DNA from: Marinomonas sp. CT5
Lineage (GTDB): Bacteria; Pseudomonadota; Gammaproteobacteria; Pseudomonadales; Marinomonadaceae
Reading direction: 5' to 3'
Assembly (NCBI RefSeq): GCF_018336975.1
Contig: NZ_CP025572.1
Location: 2,034,595 to 2,098,594, forward strand
Length of the DNA stretch: 64,000 nt
Shown piece by piece: positions 51,887 to 60,880 of this stretch (its first letter is position 1; every line of letters begins with the position of its first letter). A model generated the notes under the pieces. It did no database searches, was not told the origin of the DNA, and worked only from the letters and a program-made list of their open reading frames with translations. The position numbers and the translations under genes were made by a program.

Positions 51887-52915
51887 GTGTCTATTAGCAA
51901 CTTAATTGTGCATGAGATTCAAAAACATGAAGGCGAGCGTAAAGCGATATTGATTGCGCGTCCAAATGAAAACCCTGTAGATGGGCAAGCAGAGGCATTG
52001 TCTGCTCAGGTGACGAATCTATTTAATCGTTCCGGTATGAACACAGGACGTTTTGTTAACCCTCAAGGAAGTGAAGAGGGCGCACAATTACCTGCTTTGC
52101 TGTTTAAGCATTTTAAAAACGATACCTTTGTCGATTTTGCCGAGTTTACTAAAGAGTGCGCTGCGGAATACCTAAAGTATTTGGAGCCAGTGGAAGAGGC
52201 CGAAGGTGGCTTGCTTTGGTTTAATCATTACGAGCTTCATGATACGCACTTTTTATATATTGTGATGTTGAAACGCAAAAAAGGCATTGGTCTGGGTGCT
52301 GATTTGAGTTTGTCTCCGATAGAACAAATTGAGATGGAAAAACTGCACATGTCGCTGCGGATTAATTTGACCGCATGGCAAGCTGGCGATGAAGGTCGCT
52401 ATATTTCCTTTCGTTTTGGTCGTGCGCCAAAATTTGAAAGCGAGTATTTCACGCAATTTATTGGTTGTGATGAGCCAAAGGTGGCAGCAAAAGAAACGCG
52501 CAAGTTGGTGGATTTGACGTCAGCGTTTTGTCAGTCAGAAGGCTTACCCTCTAAGCAAGCAAATGAATTTAAGAAAGTGGTGTCTGAACATTGTCAGGCA
52601 AAAGCAGAAGATCGCGAACCGCTGGCGATTAAAGAGATTGCGTCGCAAGTGGAGTCTCGTTTTTCAGTCGAACAGGCGAATAAGTTTTTAGAGATTGCGG
52701 ATTCCGATAGCTTTAAGATGGAAAAGGAAATTTTTGTCGAGAAAGCCGCATTGAAAAAATTGACGCGTCTGTCAGGCAGTTCACGTGCTTTGACGATCAG
52801 TTTTGATAGTGAGTTGCTGAGCGAGTCTATTACGTTTGATGCAGACTCAGGCACATTGACGATTAAAGATTTGCCAAAGAGTCTGCTCAAACAATTACAG
52901 TCAATGTCTAACTAA
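51887..52915 (+). CDS. yejK: nucleoid-associated protein YejK (NdpA family)
   Basis: 342 aa from a GTG, with AAGAGG 6 bp upstream. Family segments: SNLIVHEIQK start, LLWFNHYELHDTHFLYIVMLKRKKGIGL, EKLHMSLRINLTAWQ and the RYISFRFGRAPKFESEYFTQFIGC block. YejK binds the nucleoid and interacts with topoisomerase IV in E. coli. Length and order fit a full-length protein. It is transcribed alone. Confidence 0.88.
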   Translation: MSISNLIVHEIQKHEGERKAILIARPNENPVDGQAEALSAQVTNLFNRSGMNTGRFVNPQGSEEGAQLPALLFKHFKNDTFVDFAEFTKECAAEYLKYLEPVEEAEGGLLWFNHYELHDTHFLYIVMLKRKKGIGLGADLSLSPIEQIEMEKLHMSLRINLTAWQAGDEGRYISFRFGRAPKFESEYFTQFIGCDEPKVAAKETRKLVDLTSAFCQSEGLPSKQANEFKKVVSEHCQAKAEDREPLAIKEIASQVESRFSVEQANKFLEIADSDSFKMEKEIFVEKAALKKLTRLSGSSRALTISFDSELLSESITFDADSGTLTIKDLPKSLLKQLQSMSN

Positions 52916-52959
52916 TTTTGTTAGATGAGCTGAGCTAACGAAAGCAAGCTAGACGTTTG

Positions 52960-53604
52960 TTAAAGTCCTAATAATGCTTCTAGTTCTTTCATAGTGTTAA
53001 AACATTCGGTCGCGCCTGCGGCCGTTTGCATTTCTGAATCCAGTGTTTCGCTAAAGGCAAGCACTCGCATTCCCGCGGCTCGTCCTGCAGTTATGCCGGC
53101 CACAGAATCTTCTATAACTAAGCAATCTTCCGGGTCTACTCCTAATGCTCTGGCTGCTTTTAAGTAGAGGTCTGGCGCTGGTTTACCGTTTTCTACGTCT
53201 TCCACGCAAAAACGAGTGGAGAATTGTTCCGTAAGTTGAATTTTATCCAGCTTAAAGTTCATTTCTTGGCGTCGAGCGTTGGTTGCCATGGCAATGGGGG
53301 TTGTTATTTTGTTGAGTAAATCTCGCACGCCTTTAATCGGTTCTAGTTCTGCTTCGATGGTAGCGTGAAAGCGTTGTCTATAATCGTCATCAAAATTTGC
53401 AGGCAAGGGTCTGCCTAGCATTTTTTCGGCGTTGATAAGGTTTTCGGCGTTGGTAAAGCCGGTGAATTTCGCATGCAGTGTTTCGTCGTCAAGTTCTAGC
53501 CCACACTCGCTTAGCATGGATTTTAATATCGTGTTGGAGATGTTTTCGGTGTCGACAATAACGCCATCGCAGTCAAAGATGATTGCCTTGTAAGAATAAA
53601 TCAT
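52960..53604 (-). CDS. HAD-superfamily sugar-phosphatase-like hydrolase
   Basis: 214 aa. Motif I FDCDGVIVDTE (D11, D13), motif II in AMATNARR, motif III K in ENGKPAPDLYLKAARALG, and motif IV in CLVIEDSVAGITAG. The cap is the small alpha-helical type at 18-80. It resembles the beta-phosphoglucomutase/YieH/YfbT phosphatase group; the substrate is undefined. It is a stand-alone gene. Confidence 0.85.
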   Translation of the reverse strand: MIYSYKAIIFDCDGVIVDTENISNTILKSMLSECGLELDDETLHAKFTGFTNAENLINAEKMLGRPLPANFDDDYRQRFHATIEAELEPIKGVRDLLNKITTPIAMATNARRQEMNFKLDKIQLTEQFSTRFCVEDVENGKPAPDLYLKAARALGVDPEDCLVIEDSVAGITAGRAAGMRVLAFSETLDSEMQTAAGATECFNTMKELEALLGL

Positions 53605-53753
53605 AAAAAGAAGTTGTGTTGTGAATGAGTATTGATGATAGCGAATAGAGAGGGGGGAAAGGAAGGGAGGGAGTTTTATTATTTTTCTCCCCTTAAAAAG
53701 ATCTGTTTACGATATACTAACGCCCCATTATGATGGGCTTGTTTTTGTGCAAC

Positions 53754-53945
53754 TTAGTGGCTTGCTTGACCAAGTTGCTGTTGGCGAGCGCTGGCTTTCT
53801 TGATTGTTTTAACAGTGCTTTTAAAGAAAGCGACAACAGCTTGGATACGACGAGCACGACGTTGACGGCGAGCGTGGTCTTCAACAGTAGTGTCAGCGTA
53901 GCCCCATTTTGCGAGTAATGCTTCGTATTGTTCTTGAGAGTCCAT
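53754..53945 (-). CDS. small arginine/lysine-rich protein, unknown
   Basis: 63 aa with an excellent ribosome site (AGGAG 6 bp before ATG). The start MDSQEQYEALLAKWGYADT is acidic; the rest is strongly basic (ARRQRRARRIQAVVAFFKSTVKTIKKASARQQQLGQ), likely one amphipathic helix. A longer overlapping frame (53717-54067) has no ribosome site and is rejected. The function is unknown; nucleic-acid or membrane binding would suit the charge. Confidence 0.6.
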   Translation of the reverse strand: MDSQEQYEALLAKWGYADTTVEDHARRQRRARRIQAVVAFFKSTVKTIKKASARQQQLGQASH

Positions 53946-54090
53946 AGTATTCTCCTGATATTTGAATTAAGAAATGTTGTTTTATTACAACAATGATAAT
54001 AGTAGTTAAGCTTGACCGATTGAACAAACGATCCTTTTTCACTTGTTAGGTTAGTTTTTTTCATCATTTTAAATTGTTAAGGAAGTATCC

Positions 54091-54573
54091 TTGTACCAAC
54101 CGTTAGAACAGTTCTCAAAAAGTTGGATCTTTAAGCGTAATGACCCCAAGGTTGAAGCGGAAGATTTGCAGCAAATACACTTATTAAGTGAAGCCCGTGC
54201 TAGTCAGATTTGGCGGGACTATATTAGCGACGAACAGCTTCATCCTGATCATTTCACTGAACGAGATTGGTTAAATAATCCTAACGCGCAAGCCCCAGAT
54301 GGTAAGCTTCAATGGGAAAAAGCATGGGACAGTGATGAAGTATCATTGCCAGAGGAAGTTTTAGTGCATTTTTCGGCTTGGGGTGACGATACTAAGGTGT
54401 TTTTTTGCTGCCATAATGAGTTGGTTTTTGAGTTAGAGTGGGGCGTATTTAAGCGCACTTGGAAAGCTTTTTTGTTCTTGGATAATGGCCCGATTTTGGT
54501 TGGTAAAAAGAAGAAACAAGCGGCTCAGTTTCATTCCAATGGTTGGATGAATTTACTTTATAGACAATCTTAA
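54091..54573 (+). CDS. DUF2947 family protein
   Basis: 160 aa, TTG start with AAGGA 7 bp upstream. The sequence FSKSWIFKRNDPKVEAEDLQQIHLLSEARASQIWRDYI, HFTERDWLNNPNA, and VFFCCHNELVFELEWGVFKRTWKAFLFLDNGPILV match the general DUF2947 pattern as I remember it. It is a soluble protein with conserved Trp and aromatic residues, without known function. It is divergent from the small basic gene and converges on the DTW gene. Confidence 0.75.
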   Translation: MYQPLEQFSKSWIFKRNDPKVEAEDLQQIHLLSEARASQIWRDYISDEQLHPDHFTERDWLNNPNAQAPDGKLQWEKAWDSDEVSLPEEVLVHFSAWGDDTKVFFCCHNELVFELEWGVFKRTWKAFLFLDNGPILVGKKKKQAAQFHSNGWMNLLYRQS

Positions 54574-54630
54574 TGGCTCTGCCATTGTATTTACTTGTTC
54601 TTATTACTCTTTGTGTTTGGTAATTTTCTT

Positions 54631-55341
54631 TCAGATTGTGTCGTCGTTACCTCGCTTACGACTTATTAAGCATTGTTTGTTAAAGGCTTGGTAGTAATCT
54701 AGCAGCCGCTGGCTTTGTTGTTGGTGGCCTAATGTATCGAGCAACATGGCGGTGACTTCTGCGGTGGCAAATTGCATTTGATGTTGAGAATGGCGAACAA
54801 GAAATGAGCGTTGTGATTCGCTGCTTATTTCAAAATGCGGTATTTGTTTTAGCCATTCGCTTTGATGGAACATCTTGCTCGCTTGCTTCCAAGTACCATC
54901 TAAAATAATGAAGGTATGTTTTTCATCACTTTTGTTGATTGGTTGATCGAATAGCCTTTGTTGTCTTCCCTGTCGTTGTGCCGTTTCTGTATTTGGGAAG
55001 AGTAGGGTGCAATTATCATGTTTAGTCTCAAGATGCTGAAGCAGGGCTTTAGGTGGTTCTGTTCTACTCCATAAGTAGGCATGGGTATCTTGTGGGAATA
55101 AGTCAGCAATGAGGCGACCACTGTTGGTGGGTTTGTGAATCTCATCTCGATGAAATAGCAGAATAAACTCAACGGCGGAAGGCGATGCTTTTCTTAAGTG
55201 ACAAAAGCAGGCAAATTCAGCCATTAAACAGTGTGAGCAGCGAATGGCATTCGCGCCTCGGGCAAGGAAAGGCCTTTTTGAATCATGTTTGCATTGTAGG
55301 CGTAATCGATCAACGCAATGCGGGGCTGGTTTTTGTGTCAT
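54631..55341 (-). CDS. DTW-domain tRNA-uridine aminocarboxypropyltransferase-like protein
   Basis: 236 aa. An N-terminal zinc-type cluster CSHCLMAEFACFC at about 35-47, then ILLFHRDEIHKPTNSGRL and the naming motif in ILDGTWKQASKM. Members (TapT/YfiP in E. coli) transfer a 3-amino-3-carboxypropyl group from SAM to uridine in tRNA (acp3U). All landmarks are present. It stands alone and its start faces the DUF1499 gene across about 300 bp. Confidence 0.83.
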   Translation of the reverse strand: MTQKPAPHCVDRLRLQCKHDSKRPFLARGANAIRCSHCLMAEFACFCHLRKASPSAVEFILLFHRDEIHKPTNSGRLIADLFPQDTHAYLWSRTEPPKALLQHLETKHDNCTLLFPNTETAQRQGRQQRLFDQPINKSDEKHTFIILDGTWKQASKMFHQSEWLKQIPHFEISSESQRSFLVRHSQHQMQFATAEVTAMLLDTLGHQQQSQRLLDYYQAFNKQCLISRKRGNDDTI

Positions 55342-55639
55342 GTATTAGCTGCGTGGCATTTTTGGCACGACATTATCGACTTTTAGTACAGGTTGTCTAT
55401 AGGTTAACTGGGCAGGTTTTTATGCTGGAGGCTGTTTTTTGTTCAAAGTGTCAGTCTTGGTGGCGTGTTTAGTGTGTTTTTTTTGTATTGATTAAGAGCA
55501 ATATTTGGTCTTTCTTTCTAAAACCTTACAGAAAATATGCAAAAATAAAGGAATGCGCCGAAACGCGCTTGTTGTTCCTGTTCGTTGTCTTCAAGTCGCG
55601 ATAAGGTGTGAGATATTATTTTTTCGCTATGAGTTGTCT
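55342..55639. other. intergenic region without a convincing gene
   Basis: About 300 bp between the divergent DTW and DUF1499 genes. Open frames through it lack ribosome sites and a plausible protein composition. A five-codon leader ATG-AGT-TGT-CTA-TGA at 55629 ends at the start codon of the DUF1499 gene (overlapping ATGA), which could couple translation. Confidence 0.4.
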
Positions 55640-56404
55640 ATGAGTCGTTATATCTCTCCGGTTTTATACATTCTTCTCATGTTGGTTGGTTGTATCGCAT
55701 TTATATCTATCGCCGGTGTAAGAGTTGGGCTGTTTGAACCAATTACGGGTTTCTCTATGCTGCGTAAGAGCGTATTTGCCTCGTTGGTCTTATCCCTTCT
55801 CGCTGCGGTGTCATTAGGTGTTTGTCGGAAAGAAAAAAATATAGCGTGTCAGAGATTCTTTTTTTTAGTCTTAATTGTTTCCCTTGTTTATAGCTTAATG
55901 TGGATTGGCTTTTATCTACAACGAGCAAACTTACCCAATATCAATGATATCACCACTGATACTCATAACCCTCCAGCCTTCCTCAATGTCAATTTTGTCC
56001 GTCAGTCTCAAGAAAATGATTTGCGCTACAACAGCGAATGGGCGCCAATTCAGCATAAATTCTATCCGGAAGTTAAGCCTGTTTTTTCTTCTAAAGATAA
56101 GGCAGCGGTGTTTAGGGCTGTGGAGCAGCTTGTTGAGCAGCGTGATTGGGATGTTCTAGCAGAATACCCAGGGGCCGGCATCATTGAAGCAACCGCTCGT
56201 ACGCCTATTTTTGGTTTCCGGGATGATGTGGTTATACGTGTTATTCAGGTCGATGTGGATGAGGTGAGAGTGGATATGCGTTCTTGCTCAAGAGTCGGCC
56301 TTGGTGACTTTGGCGTTAATGCAGAGCGCATTGTATCTTTTATGGATGATTTGTCGGTGAATTTATCAAAGACAGGTGTTCCTAATGTTTACACTGGACG
56401 TTAA
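55640..56404 (+). CDS. DUF1499 membrane protein
   Basis: 254 aa from the ATG at 55640; longer readings add an unconvincing Arg/Cys-rich stretch. Three hydrophobic segments in the first 110 residues (ISPVLYILLMLVGCIAFISIAG, SVFASLVLSLLAAVSLGV, FFFLVLIVSLVYSLMWIGFYL) are followed by a DUF1499 domain: ISDITTDTHNPPAF-like NDITTDTHNPPAFLN, WDVLAEYPGAGIIEATARTPIFGFRDDVVIRV and VDMRSCSRVGLGDFGVNAERI. Function is unknown. It lies 68 bp before the TetR gene on the same strand. Confidence 0.83.
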   Translation: MSRYISPVLYILLMLVGCIAFISIAGVRVGLFEPITGFSMLRKSVFASLVLSLLAAVSLGVCRKEKNIACQRFFFLVLIVSLVYSLMWIGFYLQRANLPNINDITTDTHNPPAFLNVNFVRQSQENDLRYNSEWAPIQHKFYPEVKPVFSSKDKAAVFRAVEQLVEQRDWDVLAEYPGAGIIEATARTPIFGFRDDVVIRVIQVDVDEVRVDMRSCSRVGLGDFGVNAERIVSFMDDLSVNLSKTGVPNVYTGR

Positions 56405-56472
56405 ATTTCTGCTCGTTTTCGAAAATCAGACAGGCTAGACTCTCCTGATGTATTACTCAGGGGAATGTTCAG

Positions 56473-57060
56473 GTGAGTCTTCGTCAGCAACAAAAAGCCA
56501 ATACTCGATCTAAAATAAAATCCATTGCCAAGCAAGCCTTCTTAACGCAAGGCATTGAAGCAACCAGCACCCGTTATTTAAGTCAGCAAGCCGGTATTGC
56601 TGTTGGCACTTTATTTGTTCACTTTCCCGATAAGCTTTCCTTAGTAAAAGACATCTTTTTTGATGAGATGGATGTGGCACTTCGTGCTGCTGTTGCGTCT
56701 CAAAAAGTCAGTGCCTCTCCTATTGATTACCTTCTTCAAATGGCTCAGGTTTTGTTTGATTTCTATGACGAGTACGCTGAATTTACGCGTCAAGTTTTGT
56801 TGGATAGCCTCGCCAAAGGGGGATTTCATACTAACCAAATGGCGGTTATTTCAGACGGTATTGTGAAGCGCTTTAAACAAGTTGGCGTAGATGACAAAAC
56901 CGCCGCTATTTTTGCGGAAAATATGATTTCTAACTATTGGTTTGTTTTATTAACCAGTGTGCCAAAAGGTATTTTAGGTCCGATGGCAATAGATCATTTG
57001 AAGCGTATGAACCTTCCGTTTGAAGTGTCTTATCGTAATGCGGTAAAAAATAAGTCTTAG
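56473..57060 (+). CDS. TetR-family regulator
   Basis: 195 aa from a GTG, with GGGGAATG upstream. The HTH is RSKIKSIAKQAFLTQGIEATSTRYLSQQAGIAVGTLFVHFPDKLSLVKDIF. The C-terminal ligand domain is all helical and of unknown specificity. Its TAG and the TAA of the convergent radD overlap by two bases. Confidence 0.85.
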   Translation: MSLRQQQKANTRSKIKSIAKQAFLTQGIEATSTRYLSQQAGIAVGTLFVHFPDKLSLVKDIFFDEMDVALRAAVASQKVSASPIDYLLQMAQVLFDFYDEYAEFTRQVLLDSLAKGGFHTNQMAVISDGIVKRFKQVGVDDKTAAIFAENMISNYWFVLLTSVPKGILGPMAIDHLKRMNLPFEVSYRNAVKNKS

Positions 57061-58826
57061 CCAAGTTCGTTGGCTTTTCGGTAAGGGCCTTGGTAATCAA
57101 ATAAGCGTTCTGTAACTTGCCAGTGCTGCTTTTGTTTTTTGGCGATAACAAAGTCCGGTGCAGGCAAGTAGGGCAGAAAGGGTTCTACTTCTTCCAGTTT
57201 ATCAAACTCAATGGCTTGACTGCCGTTAGCAATTCGTCGAGCAAATAAGTCGTTAAAGCTCTGGCGTGACTTCTTGTAGTTGAAACGGAAGGTCTCGGAT
57301 AACGTCATGCCGTCTTCATCGTGATAAGTGATCTTGATGTTTTTTTCTTTGAGGTTGATGTCCGGTGTTATGGCGGAGCAGCGCAATACTTTATTGTTTT
57401 TTAGGTTGAGTGCGCTTCTTAATAAGTCATCAGGGTCGATGAGTTTCTCAGCGCAGTGCTGGCATTGGCGTGCTGCAATATCATTTTCTTCATTGCAATG
57501 GGGGCAGCGTTTAAAGCGAAATCGATACGAGCATTGTTCTTCACCGTATTCGGTTTCTACGAGACCGTGACAACGTCGGCCAAAATGCTCAAGGATATTA
57601 CCTTCCGAATCCTTTCTTCCCCAAAATGTATTGGCAAAGTCGCAGGCAGGGCAATGAATTTGTACCGCGACTGAATCTTGCGTAGGGCGTTTCTCGCCAA
57701 TCTCAGGCTGGAATATGTTGTAGCCATTATTGGTGTAGTCTAAGACTAGACAGTCTTTTTTTTCTGGGCTTAATCGTAAGCCTCGACCAACAATTTGTTG
57801 GAACAAGCTAATGGATTGAGTTGGTCGCAATATGGCGATCACATCCACATGAGGTGCATCAAATCCTGTTGTCAAAACCGATACATTGACTAGGTACTTG
57901 ATCTCTTTGTTTTTAAAGGCAGTGATCAATGAATCCCGTTGTTTTTGTTTAGTCTGGCCTGTTATTAGCGCGGTTTTATCCTCAGGAAGGTAGCTGACGA
58001 TTTCTTTTGCGTGGTCTATCGTGGCGGCAAATATCATCACCCCTTGGCGGTCTTGGCTCAGTTGGAGTATTTGCTCGCTGACGGCTTTGGTTACTCGTGG
58101 GTGTTTGTGAATGAGTTCATTCAGTGCGATGTCGTCGGTGCTTTGTTCACCATCCAAACTTTCCGTTAATAAGCTGAAATCATAATGCGCAATGGCGGCA
58201 TCATAATGAATTGGAGGCGTCAGGTAGCCTTTTTTCACCATGTGTTGCAGTGGTAGTTCGAAAATACACTTTTTAAACAGAGAGTTTGTGCAGGTTCTTG
58301 TGTAACCACGGTAATGATTCTGATAAATCCAGCCGCTGCCTAGGCGATAGGGCGTGGCGGTCAGTCCCAGAATTTTAACGTTAGGGTTTAACTGTCTAAA
58401 ATGTTCGATGGTTTTGTTGTATTGCCCACTGTCTTCCATGCCAACCCGATGGCATTCATCAATGATGATCAAACTCGCCGGTTCAACAAAGCTTTCTAGA
58501 TTGGATGACAGAGATTGAATGCTGGCAAAGGTGGTTTTTTCGGTGCTGGATTTTTGGTTTAACCCCGCAGAAAAAATACCCGCCGTGGCCCCAGTGGCTA
58601 GAAACTTAGCGTGGTTTTGCTCCACCAATTCTTTGACATGGGCCAGACAGATGACACGACCTTTGGCGAGTCGGCTGAGTTCGGCAATGACGAGGCTTTT
58701 GCCGGCCCCAGTGGGTAAAACAATAACAGCTGGATCATCACTGCTGCGAAAATGCGCCAAAGAGGCCTCAACGGCTTGGGTTTGGTAGTCTCGTAATTGA
58801 AAGGTTTGGGGCATTGTATTTTGCAT
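57057..58826 (-). CDS. radD: superfamily 2 DNA helicase RadD (YejH)
   Basis: 589 aa, collinear with E. coli RadD as I remember it. Walker A LPTGAGKS (37-44), DEVH-type box IIIDECHRVG, motif III LTATPYRLG, then FELPLQHMVKKGYLTPP, VLTTGFDAPHVDVIAILRPTQS and QQIVGRGLRLSPEKKDCLVLDY. A C-terminal zinc region has CPACDFANTFWG and CPHCNEENDIAARQCQHC. RadD aids RecA-mediated strand exchange and survival after DNA damage. All motifs are intact. The start at 58826 could also be four codons later. Confidence 0.93.
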   Translation of the reverse strand: MQNTMPQTFQLRDYQTQAVEASLAHFRSSDDPAVIVLPTGAGKSLVIAELSRLAKGRVICLAHVKELVEQNHAKFLATGATAGIFSAGLNQKSSTEKTTFASIQSLSSNLESFVEPASLIIIDECHRVGMEDSGQYNKTIEHFRQLNPNVKILGLTATPYRLGSGWIYQNHYRGYTRTCTNSLFKKCIFELPLQHMVKKGYLTPPIHYDAAIAHYDFSLLTESLDGEQSTDDIALNELIHKHPRVTKAVSEQILQLSQDRQGVMIFAATIDHAKEIVSYLPEDKTALITGQTKQKQRDSLITAFKNKEIKYLVNVSVLTTGFDAPHVDVIAILRPTQSISLFQQIVGRGLRLSPEKKDCLVLDYTNNGYNIFQPEIGEKRPTQDSVAVQIHCPACDFANTFWGRKDSEGNILEHFGRRCHGLVETEYGEEQCSYRFRFKRCPHCNEENDIAARQCQHCAEKLIDPDDLLRSALNLKNNKVLRCSAITPDINLKEKNIKITYHDEDGMTLSETFRFNYKKSRQSFNDLFARRIANGSQAIEFDKLEEVEPFLPYLPAPDFVIAKKQKQHWQVTERLFDYQGPYRKANELG

Positions 58827-58918
58827 CTATGTGATGAAATCTAGGTGTGTTGTCTCGTTGGCTACAGTATTATGACCGCTCTCGTAATTTTGCCTGTTTA
58901 AAAGTGAATAATCCATCT

Positions 58919-59611
58919 ATGTCTACCAAAGTGTTACCTGCTAAGCGTCTATATGTAGAAAACTCTATCCCTGCTTTTAGTCGAGAGGAGCCATTTGAAA
59001 ACTTGTTAATGGATCTGCAAACCAAGGGTTGGAGTGTGCAAGATGACTTTTTTTCAACGGATTTCACCCAAGCCTTAGTGGATGAAGCGGAGAGTATTCA
59101 AAATGCCTATATGTTGCAGGCTGGTATTGGTCGGAAGCAAGACCACCAAATCGAGTTGGATGCGCGACGGGATTACATTCAGTGGATTGATCCAGACAAA
59201 CCCATTCGCACCGATTTCTTGAAGATGATGGCGGATTTGCGTGTTGCCCTAAATCGCCGTTTGTTTCTTGGATTGTTTGATTATGAAGCTCACTTTGCTC
59301 GTTATGAAGAAGGGGCTTTTTATGAAAAACACATTGATGCTTTTAAAGGTCAGAGTAACCGTATTCTTTCTACCGTTTTGTATTTAAACGAAGATTGGCA
59401 AGATGGAGATGGGGGCGAACTCATTATTTATGACGAACATGACCCTTCTATTGAGGTGGGGCGATTCTTCCCTAAGAAGGGGCGTTTGGCCGTGTTTCTG
59501 AGTGAATGTTTTTACCATGAAGTGGTCGTAGCCAAGCGCACCCGACACAGTATTGCAGGCTGGTTCCGAGTCAATAACACCACAGGCTCGACCCTTGATC
59601 CAGATCAATAA
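58919..59611 (+). CDS. 2-oxoglutarate/Fe(II)-dependent oxygenase, prolyl-4-hydroxylase type
   Basis: 230 aa from the ATG at 58919; an upstream extension to 58847 has no ribosome site. The iron ligands are visible as HxD in FYEKHIDAFKG and the distal H in ECFYHEVVVAKRTRHSIAGWFRV, whose Arg would bind 2-oxoglutarate. LSTVLYLNEDWQDGDGGELIIYD is the family's core strand pair. The family hydroxylates proteins or small molecules. The substrate is unknown. It is divergent from radD. Confidence 0.85.
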   Translation: MSTKVLPAKRLYVENSIPAFSREEPFENLLMDLQTKGWSVQDDFFSTDFTQALVDEAESIQNAYMLQAGIGRKQDHQIELDARRDYIQWIDPDKPIRTDFLKMMADLRVALNRRLFLGLFDYEAHFARYEEGAFYEKHIDAFKGQSNRILSTVLYLNEDWQDGDGGELIIYDEHDPSIEVGRFFPKKGRLAVFLSECFYHEVVVAKRTRHSIAGWFRVNNTTGSTLDPDQ

Positions 59612-59622
59612 ATCTCTATAAT
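59595..59622 (+). promoter_or_regulatory. promoter of trhO
   Basis: TTGATC, a 16-bp spacer and TATAAT, followed by ACGCGGC. The -35 box overlaps the end of the 2OG oxygenase gene. The trhO start is 56 bp after the -10 box. Confidence 0.7.
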
Positions 59623-59677
59623 ACGCGGCTTGTTTAATTGCTCTGGTTTTACGTTCCAGATCGCATAGGAGAATGAT

Positions 59678-60673
59678 ATGTCCAAAGTCGTAGTATGTGC
59701 CCTTTATAAGTTTGTGGATTTGCCTCAGTTTGAATCGTTGCGCGAGCCACTGCAAAAAACCTTAGAAGATAATGGTATTCGCGGCACCTTGTTGCTTGCA
59801 AGTGAAGGGATTAATGGCACGGTAGCGGGTTCTCGTGAAGGGATCGATGCTCTGTTGGCTTGGTTGGATGAACAGCCTGGTTTAGACAATATCGTGTCTA
59901 AAGAGTCTTATGACGAAGACATGCCATTCTACCGCACGAAAGTGAAACTCAAAAAAGAAATCGTCACCATGGGGGTTGAAGGTATTGATCCTAAACGTGT
60001 CGTTGGTACCTATGTTAAGCCGACCGAATGGAACGCTTTGATTTCTGATCCTGATGTGGTTTTGGTGGATACGCGTAATGATTACGAAGTGCAAATCGGT
60101 ACGTTCAAAAATGCCATCAATCCGAAAACAGAAACATTCCGTGAGTTTCCTTCTTATGTAAAAGAGAACATGGACCCTGCGAAACACAAGAAAGTGGCTA
60201 TGTTCTGCACCGGTGGTATTCGTTGTGAAAAATCCACTGCCTACATGCTAGAGCAAGGTTTTGAAGAGGTGTATCACCTTGAAGGCGGCATCTTGAAGTA
60301 CTTGGAAGAAGTGCCGAAAGAAGAAACCATGTGGGAAGGTGAGTGTTTTGTTTTTGATAATCGCGTTTCTGTAAATCACGATTTGCAAAAAGGTGAATAT
60401 GACCAATGTCACGCCTGTCGTATGCCTATTACGGAAGAAGAAAAACAAAGCGAGCACTATGTTCAAGGTGTGAGTTGTGTTCATTGTTTTGATAAATTCA
60501 GCGACGAGCAGCGTCAGCGCTTTATAGAGCGTGAACGCCAAGTTCAGTTGGCTCGTTCTCGTGGTGAAGAGCACATTGGCGCCGAAGTGTTAAGTGCGGT
60601 GGAAAAACATCGTCTTGAAAAAGCATTAGAAAAAGAGCGTCAACGCAAAGTTCGCGAAGCGAAAGCAAGTTAA
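59678..60673 (+). CDS. trhO: tRNA uridine(34) hydroxylase TrhO (rhodanese family)
   Basis: 331 aa. N-terminal acylphosphatase-like domain ([31 protein letters not shown]), rhodanese domain with catalytic C177 in [16 protein letters not shown], and a C-terminal Cys-rich part (CHACR, CVHCF) with a basic tail. TrhO performs O2-dependent hydroxylation of U34 in tRNAs, leading to ho5U. RBS AGGAG. It has its own promoter and lies upstream of dnaX. Confidence 0.93.
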   Translation: MSKVVVCALYKFVDLPQFESLREPLQKTLEDNGIRGTLLLASEGINGTVAGSREGIDALLAWLDEQPGLDNIVSKESYDEDMPFYRTKVKLKKEIVTMGVEGIDPKRVVGTYVKPTEWNALISDPDVVLVDTRNDYEVQIGTFKNAINPKTETFREFPSYVKENMDPAKHKKVAMFCTGGIRCEKSTAYMLEQGFEEVYHLEGGILKYLEEVPKEETMWEGECFVFDNRVSVNHDLQKGEYDQCHACRMPITEEEKQSEHYVQGVSCVHCFDKFSDEQRQRFIERERQVQLARSRGEEHIGAEVLSAVEKHRLEKALEKERQRKVREAKAS

Positions 60674-60880
60674 TTTTCTGGCTTTTTGCTTGGCCTATCA
60701 CTTGGCTCTTTGGGTGATAGGTCGATCAAAAATGTGTTCTAAATTTAAGCTATTGATCTTTATAGCGAAGTTTTTTGTTATTTCTCTTATTTACCTACTG
60801 TCCTGTGCACTAAGAGTGGTTTCGAAATTGCTCGTACTGCCGTACAATAAAAAATCGCTTTTTATCAGCCAGTATCCATC

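Noticed and set aside
53717..54067. 116-codon frame overlapping the small basic gene
   Set aside because: No ribosome site, odd composition, and it overlaps a gene with a strong AGGAG site in another frame.
55505..55639. 45-codon N-terminal extension of the DUF1499 gene
   Set aside because: The extension is Arg/Cys-rich and unlike a signal or membrane segment; the ATG at 55640 starts at the first membrane helix.
60692..60723. Hairpin after trhO as an intrinsic terminator
   Set aside because: The 10-bp stem is good (GGCCTATCAC/GTGATAGGTC), but no T-run follows on the plus strand, so I did not list it as a terminator.
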